Shown here piece after piece: positions 50,654 to 60,478 of a stretch of DNA of 64,000 bases. The translations under genes and the position numbers were made by a program. A model generated the notes under the pieces. The model did not search any database, had not been told where the DNA came from, and saw nothing but the letters and a program-made list of their open reading frames with translations. The DNA is from CAVSNH01 sp963729275 (GTDB lineage Bacteria; Actinomycetota; Acidimicrobiia; Acidimicrobiales; RAAP-2): the NCBI GenBank assembly GCA_963729275.1, contig CAVSNH010000003.1, forward strand, positions 186,001 through 250,000. Reading direction: 5' to 3'. Position 1 is the stretch's first letter. The number at the start of each line of letters is the position of its first letter.

Positions 50654-52182
50654 CCGGAGGTGCCCACCGGGATCCGCCGTCGGTGGGCGGCCGCGGCGGT
50701 GGCCGCCACCCAGTCCCCGACCAGGTGGTGCGGAGCGGCCGCGGTGACCCGGATCTCGGCGTAGGAACCGGGAGCGGGAGTGGGCGCATCGGGCGGAGGC
50801 CGGAAGTGGACGAGCTTGTTCTGGCTGGTCCGCCCGGTCATGTTCGTCGGGTCGCGCTTCGAGGGACCTTCGACCATCACCTCTTCGGTATCGCCGATCC
50901 GCGCCCGGTGAGCGGCGAGGGCCGAGCGCTCGACCACCACCCGAAGACGCTCGAACCGCTCGGCAACCACCTGGCGGGGGACGAACCGCTCGCTCATGGC
51001 CGCCGCCCGAGTGCCGGGGCGGGGCGAGAAGATAAAGGTGTAGGCGCCGTCGTAGGCCGCCTCGGCCACCACCTCGAGGGTGCGCTCGAAGTCGGCGTCG
51101 CCCTCGCCGGGGAAGCCGACGATCAGGTCGGTGGTCACGGCCAGATCGGGGATGGCCTGGCGGGCAGCGCGGAGGCGGGCCAGGTACCGCTCGGCCGTAT
51201 AGCCGCGCCGCATGGCGGTGAGCACCGCGTCGCTGCCCGACTGGAGCGGCAGGTGCAGGTGGTTGCAGACGGTGGGCGTCTCGGCCATGGCCGCGATGGT
51301 CTCGGGACGGAGGTCCTTCGGGTGGGGGCTCGTGAAGCGGACGCGTCGGATTCCTTCGACCGAGCCGACGGCGCGGAGCAGGTCGGCGAACAGCGGGCGC
51401 CGCCGGGTCAGGTCCCGTCCGTAGGAGTTCACGTTTTGTCCGAGCAGGGTGACCTCGGTCACGCCCCGTCGGGACAGGTGGCCCACCTCGTCGACCAGCA
51501 CCTCGAACGGGCGCGACACCTCGGGGCCACGCACGGCGGGCACGATGCAAAAGGCGCAGGAGTTGTCACATCCGGCCTGGATGGTCACCCAGGCGGCATA
51601 GGGGACGTCGCGCACGGCGGCCAGTGCCGCGGCCCGGCCGTCGTCGGGCTGGTCGGGCCCGTCGGGCTGGTCGGGCCCTTCGGCGTCAGGCCTGTCGGCG
51701 TCGGGCAGGTCTCGTTGGTCGAGGGCAGCGTGGTGGCGGGGCGACGGCCCGATGACCTCCACCGTCGGCCCATCGGTGGCCGCCTGGCGCAAGAGTGCGG
51801 GAAGGCGGGCCAGGTTGTGGGTGCCGAGGACGACGTCGACGTGCGGGGCCCGCCGCCGGATGTCCTCGCCGTTGAGCTGGGCCAGGCAACCCCCCACCGC
51901 GATCTGCAGGTCCGGTCGGCGCTCGCGCAACGACTTGAGGTTGCCGAGGTGTCCGTAGAACCGGTTGTCGGCGTTCTCCCGCACGCAGCACGTGTTGAAG
52001 ACGACGACGTCGGCCGACTCGAGGTCGTCGGTCGGCACCAGGCCGTCGGCCAGCAGGCTGCCGGCCATGCGCTCGGAGTCGTGCTCATTCATCTGGCACC
52101 CGAAGGTGCGGATGGCGAAGGTGCGGGGCGCGGCGCCGACCTGGGGCGCGGCGCGCCCCGTGGGTCCGTCCGGCGAGGTCAT
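50650..52182 (-). CDS. miaB: tRNA-2-methylthio-N6-dimethylallyladenosine synthase
   Basis: Radical-SAM methylthiotransferase acting on the tRNA made by MiaA, about 510 aa. N-terminal cluster cysteines are in FGCQMNEHDS, FNTCCVRENA and VGGCLAQL. The radical-SAM CxxxCxxC is CDNSCAFCIVP. A TRAM domain closes the protein. Between the first two domains a GPDQPD repeat (from a 15-bp unit near 51645-51680) lengthens a linker. ATG 52182 is the chosen start. Confidence 0.94.
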   Translation of the reverse strand: MTSPDGPTGRAAPQVGAAPRTFAIRTFGCQMNEHDSERMAGSLLADGLVPTDDLESADVVVFNTCCVRENADNRFYGHLGNLKSLRERRPDLQIAVGGCLAQLNGEDIRRRAPHVDVVLGTHNLARLPALLRQAATDGPTVEVIGPSPRHHAALDQRDLPDADRPDAEGPDQPDGPDQPDDGRAAALAAVRDVPYAAWVTIQAGCDNSCAFCIVPAVRGPEVSRPFEVLVDEVGHLSRRGVTEVTLLGQNVNSYGRDLTRRRPLFADLLRAVGSVEGIRRVRFTSPHPKDLRPETIAAMAETPTVCNHLHLPLQSGSDAVLTAMRRGYTAERYLARLRAARQAIPDLAVTTDLIVGFPGEGDADFERTLEVVAEAAYDGAYTFIFSPRPGTRAAAMSERFVPRQVVAERFERLRVVVERSALAAHRARIGDTEEVMVEGPSKRDPTNMTGRTSQNKLVHFRPPPDAPTPAPGSYAEIRVTAAAPHHLVGDWVAATAAAAHRRRIPVGTSG

Positions 52183-52229
52183 CGTCCCAGGATACGGCCG
52201 GACACGTGGCCCGAGGTCCCCGCTCTGGC

Positions 52230-52577
52230 TCAGGGGTGCGACGCCTCGACCACCGTGTGAATTCCGCCCCGCACCAGCCAATCGGTGGTCACCGTCATCC
52301 GGCGCGGGGAAATGGCGGCCACCAGGTCATCGAGGATGCGGTTGGTCATGTCCTCGTGGAAGCCGCCCTCGTTGCGGAAGCTCCAGAGATAGAGCTTGAG
52401 CGACTTGAGCTCGACGATGGAGCGATCCGGGACGTAGCAGATGCGGACGGTGGCGAAGTCGGGCTGGCCGGTCATCGGGCACAGGCAGGTGAATTCCGGC
52501 GTCTCGCAGCGGATCTCGTAGTCGCGGCCGGGGTGGGGGTTGTCGACGGGTCGGAGGTCGCGGCTCGGGCTGGTCAC
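52230..52577 (-). CDS. queF: 7-cyano-7-deazaguanine (preQ0) reductase QueF
   Basis: NADPH-dependent nitrile reductase of the queuosine pathway, 115 aa short form. The active-site cysteine and binding residues are in FTCLCPMTGQPDFA. SIVELKSLKLYLWSFRNEGG and FHEDMTNRILDDL are the QueF signature. GTG 52577 gives full length. No other queuosine gene is visible here, so the upstream steps must be elsewhere or preQ0 is imported. Confidence 0.92.
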   Translation of the reverse strand: MTSPSRDLRPVDNPHPGRDYEIRCETPEFTCLCPMTGQPDFATVRICYVPDRSIVELKSLKLYLWSFRNEGGFHEDMTNRILDDLVAAISPRRMTVTTDWLVRGGIHTVVEASHP

Positions 52578-52591
52578 GACCGGCCCGCCAC

Positions 52592-53488
52592 TCAGGCGAG
52601 TGACCCGAAGGCCTCGAGGTCGAGCGCCGGCCCGGTGCCGTCGCGATCGAGCACAAGGCCGTGCATGTCGGGGTGGAGGACGAGGATCTCGCCGGGGATG
52701 TTGGCGTCGGCCAGGGCCACGGTGGCCGCGGCTTCGACGCCCGAGGTCTCCGCCCCCAGACAGATGCCGAGCAAGGTCGGGCCCGCCCCCGACCAGCACA
52801 CGGCCAGTGCCCCGGCCCTCGACATGGCGGCCAGCAGCTTGGGGGCGGCCGGGAAGAGGGGGGCTCGGTAGTCCTGGTGGAGGCGGTCCTCGGTGGCTTC
52901 GGGCACGAGCAGGCGGCTGTCGGCCAGGCCGGCCAGGAGCAGCACCAAGCGCGAGAGGTTGAAGGCGGCGCTGTCCCGGCTCACCTCGATGGGCAGCACC
53001 TGGCGGGCCCTCGAGGTCGACAGGCTGACATCGGGCACGATGGCCACGAAGGCCAGGCTGATGTCGAGGGGCAGGCGCACGGCATGCACCCCGCCGTGGA
53101 TGCGGGCCGCCGCCACCAGGCCACCGATGGTCGAGGCGGCGGCATTGTCGGCGTGCCCGTCGGTCCGGGCGGCCACGGCCAATGGGTCCTTCGCCCCGGC
53201 CGCGGCGGCGGCGGCGACGGCCAGGGCGGCCGACGAGCCGAGTCCCCGGGCCACGGGCACCTGCGAGCGCACGGTGATGGCCAGGCGGTCGGTCCCGGCC
53301 ACGTCGATGGCCACCCGGGCGGCGAGGTGCGAAGGGTCGTCCGAGACGCCGGCCCCTTCCCCCTCCGACCGGACAAGGAGCTTCGAAGCCGGTTCGACCT
53401 CGACCTCGACGTAACGGTCCAGGGCCACGGCCAGGGTGTCGAACCCGGGCCCGAGGTTGGCCGCCGAGGCAGGGGCTCGTGCACGCAC
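52592..53488 (-). CDS. thrB: homoserine kinase
   Basis: GHMP-family kinase for threonine synthesis, about 298 aa. RARAPASAANLGPGFD at the N-terminus and the ATP loop PVARGLGSSAALAVAAA are diagnostic. GVHAVRLPLDISLAFVAIVPD follows in parts, and SGAGPTLLG is the third GHMP motif. GTG 53488 puts the family start first; TTG 53569 would add 27 residues. It stands next to queF, away from any other threonine gene in view. Confidence 0.92.
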   Translation of the reverse strand: MRARAPASAANLGPGFDTLAVALDRYVEVEVEPASKLLVRSEGEGAGVSDDPSHLAARVAIDVAGTDRLAITVRSQVPVARGLGSSAALAVAAAAAAGAKDPLAVAARTDGHADNAAASTIGGLVAAARIHGGVHAVRLPLDISLAFVAIVPDVSLSTSRARQVLPIEVSRDSAAFNLSRLVLLLAGLADSRLLVPEATEDRLHQDYRAPLFPAAPKLLAAMSRAGALAVCWSGAGPTLLGICLGAETSGVEAAATVALADANIPGEILVLHPDMHGLVLDRDGTGPALDLEAFGSLA

Positions 53489-53579
53489 GCCCGATACGGT
53501 AGTCGTGCCCCCACACACCGTCGTCGGCCGTACCCGCCCGGCCTCTTCAGTGACGTCCAGTGGGAGCAAACGGGCCGGG

Positions 53580-55088
53580 TCAGCCGTGCACGACCCGCCA
53601 CCACCAGCTTGGCTCGTGCACAGTCGCGGCCAGTCGTAGGGGGACGGCGTCGAGCTGGGTCCCGAGCCAGTAATAGGCGACGCCGACCTGGCCGCCCCGG
53701 GATCCGGCCGGCACGTGGCGGATGTGGGCGATCGAGTCGACGCGCAGGCCGGGACGGGCCAGGAACTCGACCGCCGACGCAGTCCGCACCGTGGCCACGT
53801 GCCGAGTCCCGCCCCACGAGGCCGTCACCGTGGCCACGACCGCGCCCGGTCGGGTCACCGTCACCGTTCCCACGCTCGACTCCACCGCGCTCACGAGGGT
53901 CAGAGCGGCCGGTGCCGCGAACTGGAAGACCGACGACATCTGCAGGACCGAGGCCGGCAGCGGCAACACCGGCGTGGCCGTCGGCATCGACGTCGACGCA
54001 CCTGGACGGGGCGGGAGCGTGGTGGTGGTGGTGGTCGTCGTGGTCGTGGTCGTGGTCGTGGTCGTCGTCGTCGTCGAAGCCGGCGGGACGGCCGCGCCCT
54101 TCTGCTTCGCAGCCCCTGGCGGCGCCGGCGGAGGCGGAGGCACCACCGGTTGGGCCAGCACGGCCACCAGCACCTGTACCGGACGGCCGTCCACCGTGCG
54201 GTCGGCGGCCAGCACCAGGCAGCCACCGGCTTGGGAGGTGAAACCGGACTTCACGCCCACGATGCCACCGGTTCCGACTCCGGCGATCACGTTCTGGATG
54301 GTGCCGCCGACGGCCATGGGGAAAGGCGCCGACGGCATGGCCACGATCTGGGCGAAGCTGGGGATGCGCATGTCGGCGGCGGCGATCTTGAGGCAGTCGG
54401 CGGCGGTCGAGACAGAGCCCGGGTCGAACCCGCTGGCGTCGGCGAAATGGGTGGACGTGGCCCCGAGGGCGGCGGCGGTGGCATTCATCTTGGCCACGAA
54501 GGCCGGCTGCGACCCGGCGTCCCACTCGGCCAGGGCATAGGCGATGTTGTTGGCCGACGGGAGCAGCAGGGCCTCGAGCATCTGACGCTCGCTCAGCTGC
54601 TCACCGGTGGACACCGGCACCGAGGACTGGTCATCGGCGGTGTCATCCCCGAACTGAGCGGCGTCGTCGGCCGAGATGGTGATGAGCGGGCCGGCTGCGC
54701 CCGGCGCCAGAGGGTGGTCGCGCAGGACCACGAGGGCGGTGGTCATCTTGGTCAAGGAGGCGACGGGGATCGGTGTCTCCAGCCCCGACTGGGCCGAGAA
54801 GCCGAGAGCGGGCACGGCCACCGCCGCCTGGCCGGCCGCCGGCCACGGGAGGGGGGCCACCACCCCGGGCACGGACAAGGATGCCGGCCACACCGAGCGC
54901 AGCTGCGGAGCGGCGATCGGGCGAGTGGCCCGTACCCCGACGAAGGCGCCAGCCGCAGCCAGGACGATCACCAGTGCGGCCACCAACCACCACCGGCGGC
55001 GCAGCGAACGTCGGCGCCGTCGCTCCTTGCGGGTCGTGGTTTCGGGTGGTGTCGGCTCGACGGCGGTCGGTTCCGTGCCGCCGGGCAC
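53580..55088 (-). CDS. D-alanyl-D-alanine carboxypeptidase (PBP5/6-type)
   Basis: S11-family penicillin-binding protein, about 502 aa. A basic N-terminus and one membrane segment (LVAALVIVLAAAGAFVG) lead to the catalytic domain, with PVASLTKMTTALV (SxxK serine), PSANNIAYALAEWD (SxN) and VGVKSGFTSQAG (KSG box). A proline stretch and a run of about twenty threonines link it to a beta-rich C-terminal domain. The poly-Thr tract is simple-sequence DNA and may vary in length. GTG 55088 follows the ftsK stop by 14 bases; starts further in are possible. Confidence 0.87.
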   Translation of the reverse strand: MPGGTEPTAVEPTPPETTTRKERRRRRSLRRRWWLVAALVIVLAAAGAFVGVRATRPIAAPQLRSVWPASLSVPGVVAPLPWPAAGQAAVAVPALGFSAQSGLETPIPVASLTKMTTALVVLRDHPLAPGAAGPLITISADDAAQFGDDTADDQSSVPVSTGEQLSERQMLEALLLPSANNIAYALAEWDAGSQPAFVAKMNATAAALGATSTHFADASGFDPGSVSTAADCLKIAAADMRIPSFAQIVAMPSAPFPMAVGGTIQNVIAGVGTGGIVGVKSGFTSQAGGCLVLAADRTVDGRPVQVLVAVLAQPVVPPPPPAPPGAAKQKGAAVPPASTTTTTTTTTTTTTTTTTTTLPPRPGASTSMPTATPVLPLPASVLQMSSVFQFAAPAALTLVSAVESSVGTVTVTRPGAVVATVTASWGGTRHVATVRTASAVEFLARPGLRVDSIAHIRHVPAGSRGGQVGVAYYWLGTQLDAVPLRLAATVHEPSWWWRVVHG

Positions 55089-55102
55089 CAGCTCGGTCTT
55101 GC

Positions 55103-57661
55103 TCAGCGCGCGTCCAACTCCTCGGGGGTCATGAGCACGGCCCGGGCCTTCGACCCTTCCGAGGGGCCGACGACCCCCCGGCGCTCCATGAGGTCCATGA
55201 GGCGGCCGGCACGTGCGAACCCTACGCGCAGCTTGCGCTGGAGCATGGACGTCGACCCCAGTTGCGAGCGGACCACGAGCTCCATGGCCTGCTCGAGCAA
55301 GTCGTCGTCGTCGTCTCCCTCGTCGCCTCGGCGACTCGCCCCCTTCGCCCCGATCAACGGGTCGATCCCCGCCACCACTTCCATGGCCCGCTGCCGGCGC
55401 CAGTGGGCCACGACCGCCTGGATCTCGTCCACACCCACCCACGGGCCCTGCAACCGTTGGGGGATGGACGACGAGGCCAACAGCAGCAGCATGTCGCCTC
55501 GGCCGATCAGCCGCTCGGCACCGGGTTGGTCGAGGATGACCCGGCTGTCGGCCAGGGTGGCCACCGAGAAGGCCAGGCGGGAGGGGATGTTGGCCTTGAT
55601 GACCCCGGTGATCACGTCGACCGACGGCCGCTGGGTGGCGAGGACCAGGTGGATGCCCACGGCCCGGGCCATCTGGGCCAGCCGGACCACCGACTCCTCG
55701 ACGTCACGAGCCGCCACCATCATGAGGTCGTTGAGCTCGTCCACGACGATCACGATGAACGGCAGCCGGCCGTAACGCGTCACCTCCTCTTCGTCCTGGT
55801 CGGCGTCCGTCTCCTCTCCGGACCCCCGTGTCCGCAGCCGGTGCTCCTCCTCGTGGTCCTCGAGCTCGCCGTTGTCGAAGGCGGTGTTGTAACCGGTGAT
55901 GTCCCGCACGCCCACCTCGGCCAGGAGGTCGTAGCGCCGCTCCATTTCGGTGACGGCCCAACTGAGGGCGTTGGCCGCCTTCTTCGGGTCGACGACCACC
56001 TGGGTCAGGAGATGCGGAAGGTCGTTGTAGGTGCCGAGCTCGACCCGTTTGGGGTCGACCAGGATCAGACGGACCTGGTCGGGGGTGGCCCGGGTCAGGA
56101 TGGAGGTCAGTATCGAGTTGATGCAGGATGACTTGCCGGCGCCAGTGGCACCCGACACGAGCACGTGTGGCATGTCGGCCAGGTTGACGAAGACGGCGCG
56201 GCCGGCGATGTCCCGGCCCATGGCCACCTCGAGGGGATGGGTGGCGGCGGTGGCTTCGGGCGAAGCCAGGACGTCCCCGAGGGCCACGAGCTGGCGGAGG
56301 CGGTTCGGCACCTCGACGCCGATGGCCGACCTCCCGGGAATGGGGGCGAGGATGCGCACGTCGGGGGAAGCCATGGCGTAGGCGATGTCCTTCGACAGGG
56401 AGGTGACCCGCGACACCTTGACCCCGGCGCCGAGCTCGATCTCATAACGGGTGACCGAAGGCCCGACGGTGCGCCCGACCAGACGGGTGTCGACGCCGTG
56501 GGCGGCCAGGGCCTCGACCAGGGCGGCGCCGGCCCGGTCGACCTCGTCCTCGTCCACCCGCCGTTGCCGGGTCCGCTTGAGAAGGTCGGCGGGTGGGAGC
56601 CGCCACTCCCCGACGGTCGGGCCCAACCGCAGCTCGAGGGGGGCCGCGCTCGGCCGGCCGCTGGGCAGGGCCGCGCCGTTGGTCGCCGGCGTCACCTCGT
56701 CCTCTCCCTCCCCGTCGCCCCCTCCGTCCGCATCGTCCCCGTCGACACTCGAGTCGGCCACGCCCGGGTCGGGTGGCTGGCCGACAGCCTGCCCGTCGGC
56801 CGACCTCGTGGCCGAGGCCGACATCACCGATCGACCGAAGGGGTCGGTCGGCTCGTCGTCCTCCTCGACCTCGCCCTCTTCGCTCTCATCGGCCTCGCTC
56901 GCCTGGGCCAGGGCCAGGGCCTGGCGCGTCAGTTGGGCCACGGTGCCGGCTGCCGTGCGCACGCTGATGCCGGTGAACATCACGAGGGCCACCACGGCCA
57001 CGCCCACCAGGACGATGGCCGCGCCCACGCCACCCAGGGCATGGCCCAGGGGGTCGGCCACGACTGCCCCCAACCATCCGCCGGCGGACCCGAGCTCAGC
57101 GGTCGACGCCCGCCACGACGGCGAGCCCCCGGCCAGGCCACCGAGACCGGCGATGACCACCACTCCCAAGCTGGCCCCGATCACCGCCCGGGCCGCCTCG
57201 TGACCGGTGCGCTCGTCGCCGTCGTCCCAGTCCTCACCATCCCCGCGCCCCCGGCGGATGACGAGGCGCACCCCCACGGCCACCGCCAACAGAGGGACCA
57301 GGAAGCGGCCCCAACCGACCACGTCAGCGGTAGCCAGACGGATGTCGTGGCCGGCCGGACCGAGCGAGCCCAGATAGATGGCCAGGGCGCCGAGGAGCCC
57401 AGCCGTGACGAGCACGACCGCCCAGACGTCGGCGGCATGGTTGCGCACGACCTGTCCCATGGATGAGCGCAATCCGGTCGAGTCGGCCCGGCTCTGCCCA
57501 CGACCGTTTCGCTGACCTGCCCGGCCGCGTTTGCGCGACGCGCTGGAGGTACGTCGACGGGCTGGCGACGGCGTGGTGCGGGCGCGTCCGGCCGGACGCC
57601 GCCGACGCGTGGATCGTGTGGTCGCGGACCGGCCCGCCGATCGCTTGGTGGCGGTCGTCAC
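55103..57661 (-). CDS. ftsK: DNA translocase FtsK/SpoIIIE
   Basis: Septal ATP-driven DNA pump, 852 aa. A very basic N-terminus precedes four membrane segments (between about residues 78 and 240). An acidic linker follows. The motor has VSGATGAGKSSCINS (Walker A) and IVIVVDELNDLMMVA (Walker B), and LATQRPSVDVITGVIK. The C-terminal gamma domain (RSQLGSTSMLQRKLRVGFAR) recognises orienting DNA motifs. The GTG start has no obvious ribosome site. It follows rnj on the same strand. Confidence 0.94.
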   Translation of the reverse strand: MTTATKRSAGRSATTRSTRRRRPAGRARTTPSPARRRTSSASRKRGRAGQRNGRGQSRADSTGLRSSMGQVVRNHAADVWAVVLVTAGLLGALAIYLGSLGPAGHDIRLATADVVGWGRFLVPLLAVAVGVRLVIRRGRGDGEDWDDGDERTGHEAARAVIGASLGVVVIAGLGGLAGGSPSWRASTAELGSAGGWLGAVVADPLGHALGGVGAAIVLVGVAVVALVMFTGISVRTAAGTVAQLTRQALALAQASEADESEEGEVEEDDEPTDPFGRSVMSASATRSADGQAVGQPPDPGVADSSVDGDDADGGGDGEGEDEVTPATNGAALPSGRPSAAPLELRLGPTVGEWRLPPADLLKRTRQRRVDEDEVDRAGAALVEALAAHGVDTRLVGRTVGPSVTRYEIELGAGVKVSRVTSLSKDIAYAMASPDVRILAPIPGRSAIGVEVPNRLRQLVALGDVLASPEATAATHPLEVAMGRDIAGRAVFVNLADMPHVLVSGATGAGKSSCINSILTSILTRATPDQVRLILVDPKRVELGTYNDLPHLLTQVVVDPKKAANALSWAVTEMERRYDLLAEVGVRDITGYNTAFDNGELEDHEEEHRLRTRGSGEETDADQDEEEVTRYGRLPFIVIVVDELNDLMMVAARDVEESVVRLAQMARAVGIHLVLATQRPSVDVITGVIKANIPSRLAFSVATLADSRVILDQPGAERLIGRGDMLLLLASSSIPQRLQGPWVGVDEIQAVVAHWRRQRAMEVVAGIDPLIGAKGASRRGDEGDDDDDLLEQAMELVVRSQLGSTSMLQRKLRVGFARAGRLMDLMERRGVVGPSEGSKARAVLMTPEELDAR

Positions 57662-57737
57662 AAGGGTAAACAGGGTACCGCCGGGCTGCCTCGGGAAGGG
57701 GGACGCCGCCGTCCTGGTGGGGTGGGGCGGTGCGGGG

Positions 57738-59453
57738 TCAGACGGTGACGATGACCGGCACGATCATCGGTCGTTGCCGGGTGCGCTCCCCCACCAGCTT
57801 GCCCATGGTACGACGCACCACCCGGTTGAGCGCCTCGTGGTCGCTGCTGCCGGCGGTGAGCGCTGCCTCGAGCGCCTTGGTCACCTGGGCCCGGGCGTCC
57901 TCGAGCACGCTCTCGTCGTCCTCGGCATGTGCCCAACCGCGGGTCACGATCTGGGGCGTGCCCACGACCTCCCCGCGTTTGAGGTCGACCGTGGCCACGG
58001 CCATGACGACGCCCTCTTCGGCCAGCACCATGCGATCGCGCAAAAGACCGTGGCCGATGTCACCCACCGAGCTCCCGTCCACGTACAGATACCCGCCGGG
58101 GACGTTGCCGTCGCGGTGCAGGCCCTTCTTGTCCAGCCGCACGGCGTCGCCGTCCTCGCACAGCAGGACGCGTTTGCCGTCGATGCCCATGGACTCGGCC
58201 AGGTGCACATGATTGGCCATGTGGCGATACTCCCCGTGGACGGGGATGAAGAACTCGGGGCGGGTCACCGACATGAGCATGGCCAGCTCACCCCGGCGAG
58301 CGTGGCCGCTCACGTGGACGGCCTCCACACCCGAGTGGATGACCTCGACCCCGCGGCGATAGAGGCTGTCGATCACCCGACCCACCGACCACTCGTTCCC
58401 GGGGATGGGATGGGCGCTGATCACGACCACATCCCCGTCCTTCAGGCTGAAGAAGCGGTTGTCACCGGCGGCCAGACGGGAAAGGGCGGACATGGGCTCT
58501 CCCTGGGAGCCGGTGGAGATCACGCACACCTGACCGTCGTCCAGCCCGTCCACCTCCTCGATGTCGATGAGCGACCGGTCCGGGATGGTGAGCAGCTTGA
58601 GGCGGCGACCGAGGGTCACGTTCTTCTGCATCGAACGGCCGAGAGTGGCGATCATGCGTCCCTCGGAGATGGCGGCGTCGGCGACCTGCTGGACCCGGTG
58701 GAGATGGCTGGCGAAGCAGGTGACCACGAACCGCCGGCCGGGATGCTCGCGGAACACCTTCTGGAGGACGGAGCCGACCGTCGACTCCGACTCGGTGAAT
58801 CCCGGCTCCTCGGCGTTGGTCGAGTCGGACAAAAGGAGACGGATGCCTTCGTCGGAGGCCAGGGCGCCCATGCGGGCGAGATCGGTCCGTCGGCCGTCGA
58901 CCGGGTTGAGGTCCAGCTTGAAGTCGCCCGAGTGCAGGATGACCCCCTGCGGCGTGAAGAAGGCAGTGGCGAACGAGTGCGGCACCGAGTGGGTGACGGG
59001 GATGAACTCGACGTCACAGGGCCCGACCCTCCGCCGCTCACCGTCGACGACGGGGATGAACTCGGCTCGGTCGGTCATCCCGGCCTCGTCCACGCGGTTA
59101 CGAGCCAGGGCCAAGGTGAGCTCCGACCCGTAGACCGGCACCGGGAAGGACCGCAGCAGGTAGGCGAGGCCGCCGGTGTGGTCCTCGTGACCGTGGGTCA
59201 GGATGACGGCGTCGACCCGGTCGGCGTTCTCTTGCAGGTAGGTGAAGTCGGGCAGCACCAGGTCGACGCCGGGCATGTCCGGGTCGGGGAACATGACGCC
59301 CACGTCGAGGACGATGATGCGCCCGTCCACCTCGATGCAGGCGCAGTTCCGTCCGATCTCCCCGAGCCCACCGAGGAAGACGATGCGGACGTTGGCACCA
59401 CTGCGGGTGCCTCGTCCGGCCCGCGACCGTCGGGCCGGCAGCGCCTCAGGCAA
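57738..59453 (-). CDS. rnj: ribonuclease J
   Basis: Metallo-beta-lactamase/beta-CASP nuclease for mRNA decay and rRNA maturation, about 571 aa. RIVFLGGLGEIGRNCACIE starts the fold. The zinc motif is ILTHGHEDHTGGL; HSGDFKLD, LLSDSTNAEEPG and VHVSGHARRGEL belong to the active site and beta-CASP domain. TTG 59453 overlaps the dapA end by eight bases; the N-terminal 20 residues are basic. Many actinobacteria have dapA directly followed by rnj, as here. Confidence 0.93.
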   Translation of the reverse strand: MPEALPARRSRAGRGTRSGANVRIVFLGGLGEIGRNCACIEVDGRIIVLDVGVMFPDPDMPGVDLVLPDFTYLQENADRVDAVILTHGHEDHTGGLAYLLRSFPVPVYGSELTLALARNRVDEAGMTDRAEFIPVVDGERRRVGPCDVEFIPVTHSVPHSFATAFFTPQGVILHSGDFKLDLNPVDGRRTDLARMGALASDEGIRLLLSDSTNAEEPGFTESESTVGSVLQKVFREHPGRRFVVTCFASHLHRVQQVADAAISEGRMIATLGRSMQKNVTLGRRLKLLTIPDRSLIDIEEVDGLDDGQVCVISTGSQGEPMSALSRLAAGDNRFFSLKDGDVVVISAHPIPGNEWSVGRVIDSLYRRGVEVIHSGVEAVHVSGHARRGELAMLMSVTRPEFFIPVHGEYRHMANHVHLAESMGIDGKRVLLCEDGDAVRLDKKGLHRDGNVPGGYLYVDGSSVGDIGHGLLRDRMVLAEEGVVMAVATVDLKRGEVVGTPQIVTRGWAHAEDDESVLEDARAQVTKALEAALTAGSSDHEALNRVVRRTMGKLVGERTRQRPMIVPVIVTV

Positions 59454-60354
59454 CCGACCGGCGCACCGGGCTCGATTCCCCGAGCCGGGTGATGACAGCG
59501 CCGGCCTCTGCGTCCAGCGACGACGGTGCCGGTGGATGGGGCAACCGGCACTGACCGACCGGCAGCCCGAGGGCCCGGCAGGCGGCCTTGGCCGGCACGG
59601 GGTTGGGGAACTCCTCGGTCGACTCGAACCGGTAGGACTCGAAGAGGCGCTCGTTGCACCGCCGGGCCTCGGACAGGCGTCCGGCACCGAAGGCCGACAC
59701 CATGTCGGCAAAGACGGGTCCGGCCCAATGGCTGGCCACGCTGACGAGGCCGACGGCGCCGATGGAGAGGAAGGGCAAGGTGAGCGAGTCGTCGCCGCAG
59801 TAGACCTCGAAGGAGGCCGGGCTGTGGGCCACCACCACAGCAGCCGAGGCCGGGTCGCCGGTCGAGTCCTTGGTGGCCACGATGTTGGGCACCTCGTTGG
59901 CCAGCTCCACGGTCAGGGCAGAGCCGATGCGACGTCCGGTGCGCACCGGGATGTCGTAGAGCACGACGGGCAGCCGGGTGGCGGCGGCGATGGCCCGGAA
60001 GTGGGCGGCGATGCCGGCCGGAGACGGGCGGTTGTAGTAGGGCGTGACGGCCAGCACGCCGGCCGCGCCCCGCCCGGCCAGGGCGGCCGTGAGGGCCACC
60101 GAATGGGCGGTGTCGTTGGTCCCGCTGGAGCCGATCACCGGCAGGTCGACGGCCGCGGCCACCGCCTCGATGAGGTCGAGGCGCTCGTCGTCGGAGAGCA
60201 CCGGGCCCTCCCCGGTCGTGCCCGCCACCACCAGTCCCTCGGTGCCGTTGGCGGCCAAGTGACGGGCGACGGTCACCGCCCCGTCGAGGTCGAGCGAGCC
60301 GTCCTCGGTAAAGGGGGTGACCATGGCCGTCACCAGCGAACCGAACCGGGCCAT
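59446..60354 (-). CDS. dapA: 4-hydroxy-tetrahydrodipicolinate synthase
   Basis: First committed enzyme of DAP/lysine synthesis, 302 aa TIM barrel. GTTGEGPVLSDDE is the pyruvate-side loop, PVVLYDIPVRTGR carries the catalytic tyrosine and NIVATKDSTGD the Schiff-base lysine. Product is used by DapB, encoded about 2.7 kb further along. Its stop overlaps the rnj start. Confidence 0.95.
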   Translation of the reverse strand: MARFGSLVTAMVTPFTEDGSLDLDGAVTVARHLAANGTEGLVVAGTTGEGPVLSDDERLDLIEAVAAAVDLPVIGSSGTNDTAHSVALTAALAGRGAAGVLAVTPYYNRPSPAGIAAHFRAIAAATRLPVVLYDIPVRTGRRIGSALTVELANEVPNIVATKDSTGDPASAAVVVAHSPASFEVYCGDDSLTLPFLSIGAVGLVSVASHWAGPVFADMVSAFGAGRLSEARRCNERLFESYRFESTEEFPNPVPAKAACRALGLPVGQCRLPHPPAPSSLDAEAGAVITRLGESSPVRRSVA

Positions 60355-60478
60355 CTCTCTCAGCGTCCCATGGCCGGCGGACGGACGGGACGCGACCTCA
60401 CGCGACGGAGGCTACCAGCCGTCATGCGGGCGTCCCCGTGAGCGCTCCCGGCGTCGGCGGGCCCGTCGAGCGATGGCG

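Noticed and set aside
53715..55775. Plus-strand frame of nearly 690 codons opposite the carboxypeptidase and ftsK
   Set aside because: Arg/His/Gly-rich antisense translation of two well-supported genes.
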